From NCBI GenBank assembly GCA_964618455.1, contig CAZUAQ010000026.1:1-64000 (forward strand): DNA of 64,000 nt, given 5' to 3'. Below are positions 56,846 to 64,000 of this stretch, piece after piece (position 1 is the first letter of the stretch; every line of letters begins with the position of its first letter). The notes beneath the pieces are model-generated. The model worked only from the letters and a program-made list of their open reading frames with translations, ran no database searches and had not been told where the DNA came from. The DNA comes from CAZUAQ01 sp964618455. Lineage in GTDB: Bacteria > Planctomycetota > Phycisphaerae > UBA1845 > PWPN01. Both the position numbers and the translations under genes were made by a program.

Positions 56846-58567
56846 ATGCAGGACGCATCCCAGGAACTTCAGCGCATCGATTGGTCGGCCTGTTTTCCCT
56901 TTACCCGCATCTTTCAAACGTTTCGCGTGGCCACGCAGCCCAACATGCTGCTGCTCGGGCTGGGGGCCATCCTGCTGACCGGCGTGTCGGGGGCGGTTTT
57001 CGATTGGATCTGGATGCAGCGTCACGAGCCGGTGGCCATGGAACTGCATGCGTACTGGCAGACGTCGGACATCGACGAATGGCGTGACGGGGCGTACGCG
57101 TCGCAGGCCTGGGCGCTGCACGGCATACAAGAACAGATGATGGGGCCTGAGGAATCCATGGAGGATCTCGAGGCCTTTACGAAGCGGTTCAGATCCGCGC
57201 CGCAATCGACCTGGAACGAGGTCGTGAACAGACTCGAGGAGAAGTATGCCGACGCCAGGCAGGCGTTGCTCGACGATCCCGATCTGGCCGAGGAGGATCG
57301 TCCGGAGGCGATCGCGCGCATGGCCCGCGAGTACAACGCCCGGCACGCGGCGCTCAAGGAGTTGCGTCCCGGCGGCGTGTTTCGCAGCTTTTTGGGGTTC
57401 TACACCGAGGTGGTCGGCGAGATGCTGGCCTCGGCGCGGGACCTCAATTTCACCGGTCGCCTGCAGGAAGTGCTGGCCGGCAGCGAAGGGTCGGCCGCCT
57501 TTCCGCCCGGGGCCGAGTTGCGCGGTATCGGGGTGGTGTCCGGGCTCGTGTTGATCGTCCGCGCCAAGCAGTGGATGTTCCTGGAGCATCCCTTCTACGC
57601 GATCCTCTTCGGTCTCGATGTGCTGGTGATCTGGTCGCTGTTCGGCGGCGCGATCTGCCGCATGGCGGCGCTGAACGTCGCCCGCGAGGAGCGCATCTCG
57701 ATGAAGTCCGCCCTGGCCTTCTCGACGCGGAAGTTCGTCTGCTTCGCCAGCGTGCCGATTCTGCTGATGATCGTCATCGGCGTCCTGGCGTTGTTGATGG
57801 CGCTCTGGGGCCTGGTGGGAATTCTGCCGCTGGGTGATCTCATCGTCAGTATTCTCATGTTCGTGGCCCTGGCCGGCGGATTCGTGGCGTCGATCCTGAT
57901 CATCGGCGGCGCCGTGGGCAGTCCGCTGTGGTGGCCGACGGTGGCAGTGGAAGGTTCCGACGGCTTCGACGCCATCACGCGGAGCTACAGCTACACGTTG
58001 CCGCGTCCCTGGCACGCGGCGTTCTATGCCGCCGTCGCTTTCGTTTACGGATCGATCTGTTACCTGTTCGTGCGTTTTCTCGTGTGGCTGATCCTTTGCG
58101 TCACGCACCTGTTCGTCGGCTTCAGTATGAATCTGGCGCCCTGGAAGGATTACCCGGGAACCGGCGATGTCGACGCCGGCAAGCTCGACGCCATGTGGCA
58201 GATGCCCACGTTCGAGAAGCTCGCACCGACCGCGCCGCCCTTCGGCATGGAATGGTCGTTTCTCGGCTTATTCGAGATCGGCAGCGCCAAGTGCATCCAC
58301 GTGTGGGTCTTCCTTCTCGTGATGCTCATGTGCGCGTTTCTGGTGACCTTCTACTTCTCGGCTTCGACGATCATCTATTTCCTGCTGCGGCAGCGCGTCG
58401 ATGCGATCGACTTCGAGGACGTCTATCTCGATGAAGATCTCGACGGTGAGGACTACGCGTATGCCACGGATTCCGCCCCCGCCGGTGAAGGCGTGTCCCT
58501 TCCCGTCGTCGAAGGTGGTGGCAGCGCGTCGACGGAATCCGGCGACTCGAGTGACACGAAGGAATGA
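56846..58567 (+). CDS. multi-pass membrane protein, 573 residues
   Basis: The protein has a first membrane helix near residues 33-55 (MLLLGLGAILLTGVSGAVF), a long soluble region to about 230, and then at least six hydrophobic segments (for example FVCFASVPILLMIVIGVLALL and LLGLFE-type stretches). It ends in an acidic tail. I do not recognise the family and no enzyme motif is evident. It begins a run of four genes in one direction, with AGGAGG-like sequence before its ATG. An envelope transport or scaffolding role is possible from topology alone. Confidence 0.78.
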   Translation: MQDASQELQRIDWSACFPFTRIFQTFRVATQPNMLLLGLGAILLTGVSGAVFDWIWMQRHEPVAMELHAYWQTSDIDEWRDGAYASQAWALHGIQEQMMGPEESMEDLEAFTKRFRSAPQSTWNEVVNRLEEKYADARQALLDDPDLAEEDRPEAIARMAREYNARHAALKELRPGGVFRSFLGFYTEVVGEMLASARDLNFTGRLQEVLAGSEGSAAFPPGAELRGIGVVSGLVLIVRAKQWMFLEHPFYAILFGLDVLVIWSLFGGAICRMAALNVAREERISMKSALAFSTRKFVCFASVPILLMIVIGVLALLMALWGLVGILPLGDLIVSILMFVALAGGFVASILIIGGAVGSPLWWPTVAVEGSDGFDAITRSYSYTLPRPWHAAFYAAVAFVYGSICYLFVRFLVWLILCVTHLFVGFSMNLAPWKDYPGTGDVDAGKLDAMWQMPTFEKLAPTAPPFGMEWSFLGLFEIGSAKCIHVWVFLLVMLMCAFLVTFYFSASTIIYFLLRQRVDAIDFEDVYLDEDLDGEDYAYATDSAPAGEGVSLPVVEGGGSASTESGDSSDTKE

Positions 58568-58593
58568 GTTTTTCCTGGATGCCTGACGCAAGG

Positions 58594-58622
58594 AGTCGGA
58601 CGGCATTTCCACCGTCCGGACT
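58594..58622 (+). terminator. hairpin after the 573-residue membrane protein gene
   Basis: AGTC-GGACGG and CCGTCC-GGACT pair around an eight-base loop with a one-base bulge. No T run follows, so it may attenuate rather than end transcription before the gene at 58653. Confidence 0.35.
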
Positions 58623-58652
58623 CGTAGTGTGGAGGTCGAGAAGCAGGTAGTC

Positions 58653-59318
58653 ATGGCGACGGAATACGAGATTGCACGAACGACGGGGCGTTGCGCCGCC
58701 ACCGACCGTATCCTGGAAGAGGGCGAGCCCTATTTCACGGCGCTGTTCGAGATGGAGGATCATCTCGAGCGGCGGGACTTTTCCGTGGAGGCATGGGACG
58801 GGCCGCCGGAGGGCTGCTTCTGTTTCTGGAAAACGCGCATTCCCGTACGCGATCAGAAACGTCAGCCGCTCGTGATCAACCAGGAACTGCTGACGCAGAT
58901 CTTCCTGCAACTGGAAGAGACGGAATCGGAGCCCAGGCAGCGTTTTCGTTTCATCCTGGCCCTGTTGCTGATGCGCAAGCGCGTGCTGAAGCTGGAAAAG
59001 ACCGAGCGCGAAGACGGGGCGGAGTTCTGGGAGTTGCGCCTGGTCAAGGATCAGTCGACCCACCGCCTGCGGAACCCGGAGCTCACGTCGGCGCAGGTGG
59101 AGCAGCTTTCCGTGCAGATGACGCAACTGCTGACCGGCGAACCCGACGCCATCGACCGGCTCGAACAACAGGGCGATACGCCTTCGGAAGGGGAAGCGGA
59201 GGCAACACGGGAGTCGGCCGATGCGGCAGGCGAACCCGAGGCGGATTCCGAAGCTACAGAGACCCCGCCGCAGACTTCACACGATGAAGAAACGGAGGCC
59301 ACCCGTGCGGAATCATGA
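58653..59318 (+). CDS. soluble acidic protein, 221 residues
   Basis: The protein starts ATEYEIARTTGRCAATDRIL and has a second Cys-containing stretch (PEGCFCFWKTRIPV). A compact helical part follows (LTQIFLQLEETE; RFRFILALLLMRKRVLKLEKTE), and then a long acidic, low-complexity tail (about 170-221). The spaced Cys residues could bind a metal, but no known finger is matched. AGGT lies before ATG 58653. It overlaps the next gene's start by 14 bases, so they are coupled. Function unknown. Confidence 0.78.
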   Translation: MATEYEIARTTGRCAATDRILEEGEPYFTALFEMEDHLERRDFSVEAWDGPPEGCFCFWKTRIPVRDQKRQPLVINQELLTQIFLQLEETESEPRQRFRFILALLLMRKRVLKLEKTEREDGAEFWELRLVKDQSTHRLRNPELTSAQVEQLSVQMTQLLTGEPDAIDRLEQQGDTPSEGEAEATRESADAAGEPEADSEATETPPQTSHDEETEATRAES

Positions 59319-60243
59319 ATCCTGGGGGAAGCCGGGCAGGGCGGCCGTGCTCGCCGCGCTGGTCGTGCTCGTCGGCTGCAACGGTAAACCAGGCACACTG
59401 GAGACCGCGCCGAAGCAGTTGGTGATCGGTCGTTTGAATTCCAACGCCGCGCACACCGACTTCCTGGTCAAGGCGAAGGGCGACGCCACCTTCAGCTTCA
59501 CGCAGGACGGCCGGAAGGAGTCGCACACCGCCGAGATCACCGTCCTGCATCGCCGTCCCCGCAAGCTGTACATGAAGATGGAGCACGCCCTCGGCGGCCC
59601 CCGGCGTGTGGAGCTCGGATCCAACGAAGAAGAGTTCTGGATGTGGAACCAGATGGATCCGGGACGTCCGGTCTACTATTGGGGGCGTCATGAGCTGATG
59701 CACTCGGTCGAGCATGACGAACTGCCTATCCGCCCGGATCATCTGCCCAGCCTGACCGGGCTGATCGACGTGCCGATGCTGCCGAACAACCCGAAGGACC
59801 CGATCTTCCGCGCCGAGCCGGAGTTTTATGAACTGCTCTATCTCGATGAAACCCTGGATGGCGAGTGGTATCTCTATCAGTCAGTCCGCATCGACCGGCG
59901 GAATCCGCCGTTCCCGAACGAGATCCTCATCTACGATCCCGAAGGGTACCCGGTCATGAAGGCGGAGCTGAGCAACTATCGCCCGATGGCGGAGACGCAG
60001 CGCGAGATCAAGGTTCCGCACGAGATCCGCGCCGAATGGTTAAAAGCTGATGCACGGCTCAAGCTGGAGTTCAACCGGGTCGAACGCTTCGACAAGGAAG
60101 AAGCCGAAAAGACCCTGATCCTTCAGACCCCGCTGGATCAGGGGAAAGATGTCGGCATCATCGAGCGTGTGGATCAGGTTCCTCTCGTCAGCCCTGGTTC
60201 ACCCCCTTCGGCCGAGGGAAGCCTTTCGGATGAGGAGCCTTGA
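59305..60243 (+). CDS. lipoprotein, LolA/DUF4292-like in outline
   Basis: GTG 59305 has CGGAGG upstream, and the first 25 residues form a lipoprotein signal with LVGC (Cys25). An ATG at 59284 has no site. The mature part has repeated beta-strand segments (FLVKAKGDATFSFT; HTAEITVLHRRPRKLYMKM; GSNEEEFWMW). These are reminiscent of LolA/LolB-type or related outer-membrane carriers, but I do not claim family membership. The stop shares a base with the start of the RDD gene. It is probably an envelope lipoprotein that works with its neighbours. Confidence 0.8.
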   Translation: MRNHESWGKPGRAAVLAALVVLVGCNGKPGTLETAPKQLVIGRLNSNAAHTDFLVKAKGDATFSFTQDGRKESHTAEITVLHRRPRKLYMKMEHALGGPRRVELGSNEEEFWMWNQMDPGRPVYYWGRHELMHSVEHDELPIRPDHLPSLTGLIDVPMLPNNPKDPIFRAEPEFYELLYLDETLDGEWYLYQSVRIDRRNPPFPNEILIYDPEGYPVMKAELSNYRPMAETQREIKVPHEIRAEWLKADARLKLEFNRVERFDKEEAEKTLILQTPLDQGKDVGIIERVDQVPLVSPGSPPSAEGSLSDEEP

Positions 60244-62168
60244 TGCGCGTTCCCGTCGGTTCATCTTCGAATCTCAACGTCCGATTCATTGCCGTCGCAG
60301 CACTGTGGGTCGGAGTTTTCGTGTCCGGCCTTGCCGCGCAGCCGGCCGATACGGCTTCCACGACGCAGCCCGAAACGGGAAGCCCCGTCGACATCCATAT
60401 GACCGGAAACGAAGAGACGCTGTGGATGACGCTCGGCCGCATGGATCCCGAGGTGGACGATCTTGTCCAGGCCTTCGCCTATCTGTCACGGAGTTCCGGA
60501 AAGCCGAGGACGGCCCGGATTCGTCCGCAGGTCGGCACGTTCGAGCGGGTACAGGCCGTTGGCGAGGGCATGCACGCTTTCCTGCGCACCGGCCCCAACG
60601 ATGCGGACATTATCCATCAGCGGTATCTTCCTGACGGAGTCTACCGTGAGGTGCGGCTGCCCGGGTACACGCTGCCGGAGGCCCTGGCGGAGGGCACGCT
60701 CGACGGGCGTCAGGTGCTGATGGCCATCGTGCCCGTCGCCACGTGGCAACGTGTCTCCGAGGCGTGGGCGAGGGAACGCGATCGTGATGCCGCGTCGGAT
60801 CGTCGAAAGGGATCCCGCCCGGACCCGAAGAAGGAGACCGACGCATCGGATGAGGGGGAACTCCCCGATTCGGACGAGGCCCCGCAAGAGGACGGCTTCA
60901 CGCCCGCTTCATCCGCCGAGCCCGGGTGGGCGATCGCGATCTACGATGGGCTTCGATGGCGACCGGGCTCGCAACTTCCGGAATCCTGCAACGATGCCGA
61001 TCGACTGGTGTTCTGCAACAGCGGTTCGGGCATCATGCATCTGTTCTGGGCCACTGCGGATGATCCGCTTGGATGGAATCACCAGGCGCTCCGCGACGAC
61101 ACCTGGACGACGCCGACCGAGATCCTCCTGGACCACGAGCCGCAAACACTGCTGGCGGCGGTCATCAATCGCCAACTGGTCCTGACGACGGTCTACAGGG
61201 ATGAGGCAACCGAAGCATTTCGCGTGCGCACCCGGATCATTCGCCAGGGCGAAAACACCGAAGCGTCCTCTGCACCCCAGGATCTGCTCCTGGAACAGGA
61301 ACGTGTTTTTGAGACCGACGCACTGCCGCAGATCACGCCCTATGGGCAACATGTGGCGGTGATGTACGTGCAGCAGGGCGAAGTCCTCTGGGGCCATTGG
61401 TCCCCCAGCACCGGAGAGGTGACCCGCGAGCCGGAGCCCGTCGTCATTCGCCTCGTCCCCATGGAAACCCCCTCCGAGCGCGGCTTTCGCGACTTCGCTG
61501 CCACACTCATCGTCGCCGCCCTGGTCCTGCTGTTGTTCTGGCGGCGGCAGGAGTCCATTTCGCAGCCGATCGCGATGCCGCCCGGCGTCAAGCTTGCGGG
61601 CCTCGGGAAACGGTTGCTGGCCACCCTGATCGACATGCTGCCCGCGTTGATCATCTCCCTGCTGATCTGGATGGGTGAGATCTTGCCATTCTTCACGGAG
61701 GTGATGCAGACCGCCCGGGCCGCCGACGCGGTCGAGCCCGAAGCCGTCCCCGTGCCCACGGCGGTCGTTCTCTGGTGGGTAACCCTGCGGGGCATTTACA
61801 TCCTGCACTGCATCGGGTTCGAACTGATCACCCGGTCGACGCCGGGCAAGCGCCTCTTCGGCGCGCGCGTCGCCACCGAAAGCCTCCAGCGGCCCAACAC
61901 CGTCCAGATCATCATTCGTAACGTGACCCGCTTCCTCGAGCTCGAGCCGAGCATCAGCCCGTTTCTTCTGGTCGTCTTCTTCACGCGCAATCGCCAGCGC
62001 ATCGGCGACCTCCTGGCCCAGACGATCGTCGTGGACGGTCAACACATCCCCATGGCCGATCCCATCGCGATCCAGGAGGAGTCTTCGGAGGGCGAAGTTC
62101 AACAGGGCACGGAGAAGGATGGGAAGGATGAGCAGGAGGACGATTCGGAGAACAGCCGCTCTGCCTGA
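60243..62168 (+). CDS. RDD-family membrane protein with large N-terminal domain
   Basis: A signal-type N-terminal helix (FIAVAALWVGVFVSGLAAQ) precedes about 390 residues of secreted-type sequence, probably a repeat beta fold (YLPDGVYREVRLPGYTL; SGSGIMHLFWATADDPLGW; VAVMYVQQGEVLWGHW). A helix near 420 and the RDD domain (about 450-595: AGLGKRLLATLIDMLPALII, then STPGKRLFGARV) follow, and a charged tail ends the protein. RDD domains are membrane modules of unknown transport role. The start overlaps the lipoprotein gene by one base, with GAGGAG upstream, so it is tightly coupled to it. Confidence 0.83.
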   Translation: MRVPVGSSSNLNVRFIAVAALWVGVFVSGLAAQPADTASTTQPETGSPVDIHMTGNEETLWMTLGRMDPEVDDLVQAFAYLSRSSGKPRTARIRPQVGTFERVQAVGEGMHAFLRTGPNDADIIHQRYLPDGVYREVRLPGYTLPEALAEGTLDGRQVLMAIVPVATWQRVSEAWARERDRDAASDRRKGSRPDPKKETDASDEGELPDSDEAPQEDGFTPASSAEPGWAIAIYDGLRWRPGSQLPESCNDADRLVFCNSGSGIMHLFWATADDPLGWNHQALRDDTWTTPTEILLDHEPQTLLAAVINRQLVLTTVYRDEATEAFRVRTRIIRQGENTEASSAPQDLLLEQERVFETDALPQITPYGQHVAVMYVQQGEVLWGHWSPSTGEVTREPEPVVIRLVPMETPSERGFRDFAATLIVAALVLLLFWRRQESISQPIAMPPGVKLAGLGKRLLATLIDMLPALIISLLIWMGEILPFFTEVMQTARAADAVEPEAVPVPTAVVLWWVTLRGIYILHCIGFELITRSTPGKRLFGARVATESLQRPNTVQIIIRNVTRFLELEPSISPFLLVVFFTRNRQRIGDLLAQTIVVDGQHIPMADPIAIQEESSEGEVQQGTEKDGKDEQEDDSENSRSA

Positions 62169-62190
62169 TGCCGCAGACGTCACGTCCGCT

Positions 62191-63999
62191 TCATGCCCGT
62201 TGGCCTCGGGCGATGCGGGATTCCTGGCGTCGATGCTTTCGTCGCCGCTTGATCGCCGAGTGATGCGCGGTTTCCCGCCAGAGCGTTTTCCAGTCGCCAT
62301 CCGATCGCGCGACCTTCATGAGATAGCGTTGGAGGAAACGCAGCCGATCGGTTCGCGTCAGCCGGCGGACGTGGTCGAGGCTCACGTTGAGACGCATCAT
62401 CATCCGAATCGGCGCGCGAACACGATCCGTGACGCGCTGCCGGCGAAGGCCGTCGAGGTCAATCAGCCACACCCGCAGCGGTTCCGACCCCTCCGTCTTC
62501 CACTGCACGAGCACGTTGAGCGCCTTCAGGTCGGCGTGAACAAAACCGTGCGCATCGAGATCGCTTACCAGGCGAACCAGCGCGTCGATCAGGTCTGACT
62601 TCAGACGCTGTTGACGCTCGGGCGACTGCGAACGCAGCGTGAGCGTAAGGAACGTGTCCAGGTCGACACCGTGCTCGATGAACTCGGTGATCAGGATATC
62701 TTCACAAAGCAGCCCTCCCCGTCGTCGCTCCAGGACGGCCAGGGGCCGGGGTGTCGGGATGCGCCGGTGCAGCAGCGCATGGCCGCGCTTCCAGGTACGC
62801 AGCGAGCGGGAGACACGGAACGAAGACAGCCACCGCTTCCACCGCGATCTGGGCCGCTTGACCTTTCGAACCACGCTCAGCCGCTCGCCTTCCGAGCAGC
62901 TGAGCGTACCGCGCGCGACGATCCCGGTGGGGGAGTTCTTCAGCAGATCCTTTCGGTCAGCCGAGTTCAGCCCCGCGCGGGGATCCGCGAGGATCGCCTT
63001 CCACTCCGCCTTGCCGATTCGGAGTTGCGAGACCCGTGAGTCGGGGACCGGGTGTTTCGTCGAGAGCGCCACGCGGGCGGACCAGCCGTCATCCAGATCG
63101 AGCCGTGCGAAGTAGCGCCCGCTTCGCAACGCCACCCGATCGCGTTTGGCGTTCAGGCGCGCGGTATGACGCCGGATGGCGCGCCGCAACCGGGGTAAGA
63201 GTTCGCGGGCGTCGCCGTCGAGGGGTTGCGCGAAACGTCCGGAGGATTCGAAGCGTTTCCGCCATTGCAGGTAACGCTTGAAGAATCGCCAGCGGTCCAT
63301 CACGCTCGCGTGAAAGCTGAACCACTGGTGGATCTGCGCCAGGTTACGCAGCACCGCGTCACGCCCCACGCGACGCCCGATCCGCACGTTCTGAAGATCC
63401 ACGAACACGCCGGCCATTCCCGTGGTGGCGCTCCGCTGGATCAGGATGTTGCCCGCATGCAGATCGTGGTGGCAGAAGCCGTTCTGGTGAGCGTAAGCAA
63501 TCAGTCGGGCCACTTCGTCGATGAGAGCGTTGCGGGCCGCCCGCGTAGCCGCGCAAGCCGTCCAGGCTTCATTCAGCGGAAGCGCATCAGGCAATTCTGC
63601 CGTAACCAGCAGGCTGTGATAGGCCCGGCCGTTGATCGGAGACTCCGCCGTGGCCACGATCTCCACCGTCGCGATGCCGTGACGACGGGCATACAAGATA
63701 ACCCTGTGTTCGCGCTGCGCGTTGGAACCCCTCCACCAGTGTTGAATCCATGCCCCGCGTTTCGGAGCCCGTGCGCATTTCACGAAGACCCTGGCACGCC
63801 CCCACGGCATCCGGAATACGATTCGTTCATCGTTGGATTTGATCGGTGTGGCGTCGGACGGAGGCAGGGAAAGCTCATCGGCGGCGAGCACCGAATCCTG
63901 CCATCTGCTCAGCCACGCGGGGCGGATTCGCCATGCCCACTGCCCCCTCTGTTTCTCCGTCCATTCGGGTTTCGCAGGGTCCTGGGCACCGGAAGTCGG
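62191..63999 (-). CDS. double lipopolysaccharide-kinase-like protein, partial at right edge
   Basis: The frame is open past 63891 to the window end, so the first GTG at 63891 is not the true start and the N-terminus is missing. Two kinase-like domains of the Kdo/WaaP/InaA type are seen in tandem. The first has HQNGFCHHDLHAGNILI with VFVDLQNVRI. The second has HGFVHADLKALNVLV with WLIDLDGLRRQ. These give the catalytic HxDxxxxN and the metal-binding Asp in each, so both could be active. A basic C-terminal tail ends the protein. Such enzymes phosphorylate heptose or Kdo of lipopolysaccharide, and the tandem arrangement is unusual. It is convergent with the RDD gene. Confidence 0.85.
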   Translation of the reverse strand, partial: PTSGAQDPAKPEWTEKQRGQWAWRIRPAWLSRWQDSVLAADELSLPPSDATPIKSNDERIVFRMPWGRARVFVKCARAPKRGAWIQHWWRGSNAQREHRVILYARRHGIATVEIVATAESPINGRAYHSLLVTAELPDALPLNEAWTACAATRAARNALIDEVARLIAYAHQNGFCHHDLHAGNILIQRSATTGMAGVFVDLQNVRIGRRVGRDAVLRNLAQIHQWFSFHASVMDRWRFFKRYLQWRKRFESSGRFAQPLDGDARELLPRLRRAIRRHTARLNAKRDRVALRSGRYFARLDLDDGWSARVALSTKHPVPDSRVSQLRIGKAEWKAILADPRAGLNSADRKDLLKNSPTGIVARGTLSCSEGERLSVVRKVKRPRSRWKRWLSSFRVSRSLRTWKRGHALLHRRIPTPRPLAVLERRRGGLLCEDILITEFIEHGVDLDTFLTLTLRSQSPERQQRLKSDLIDALVRLVSDLDAHGFVHADLKALNVLVQWKTEGSEPLRVWLIDLDGLRRQRVTDRVRAPIRMMMRLNVSLDHVRRLTRTDRLRFLQRYLMKVARSDGDWKTLWRETAHHSAIKRRRKHRRQESRIARGQRA

Positions 64000-64000
64000 C

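Overview
The window looks like a chromosomal segment of a high-GC planctomycete, probably Phycisphaerae-like. Four things suggest this: a secreted protein ending in a short Asp-rich dockerin-like domain of the planctomycete type, several long secreted or membrane proteins of no familiar family, a phosphatase-free RsbW/RsbV-type pair inside a lipid-transport operon, and two groEL copies. Taxonomy is inferred from gene character, not from a marker search. A run of ten N inside carB shows that this is a draft scaffold. No tRNA, rRNA, CRISPR array, insertion sequence or prophage gene was seen.

Layout. 1-9.8 kb: two overlapping genes for very large envelope proteins, the first running off the left edge and the second 2,568 residues long with an internal duplication. 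10.2-12.6 kb: a small coiled-coil protein, then an ATP-grasp/HAD pair. 13-20.3 kb: an exopolysaccharide export and exosortase locus (Wza-like protein, exosortase, two tandem Wzc-like tyrosine kinases). 20.3-26.9 kb, minus strand: a secreted dockerin-type protein and a housekeeping run flgM | miaB-cmk-plsC-ispH-methyltransferase. 27-30 kb: an unannotated 56-residue protein, a carbon-nitrogen hydrolase and a secreted glycosidase-like protein. 30.4-36 kb: an operon of HEAT lipoprotein, RsbW-like kinase, STAS protein, MlaE, MlaF, MlaD and an FAD oxidoreductase. 36.1-41.9 kb: a GYF-AIM24 protein, a zinc-ribbon membrane protein, two tandem SPFH proteins, an Smr protein and a small protein. 42-47.2 kb, minus strand: carB (split by the assembly gap) followed by glpK. 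47.5-49.8 kb, minus strand: a PadR regulator and its membrane partner. 50.2-56.5 kb: a chaperone block groEL1-groES-groEL2-dnaJ-grpE with an FmdB-type zinc ribbon and YacG. 56.8-62.2 kb: four envelope genes in tight order. 62.2 kb to the right edge: a double lipopolysaccharide-kinase-like protein running off the window.

How the genes work together. The window is rich in envelope functions: polysaccharide export and surface sorting, Mla-type lipid transport with a possible phospho-switch, SPFH membrane organisers, and giant secreted proteins of unknown role. The strongest candidates for something undescribed are the giant two-gene envelope system at the left edge, the kinase-STAS-Mla operon, and the SPFH pair with a threefold lead-in repeat. 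A palindromic TTCGCG element occurs at two convergent gene ends, with a weaker copy in a third intergenic region.
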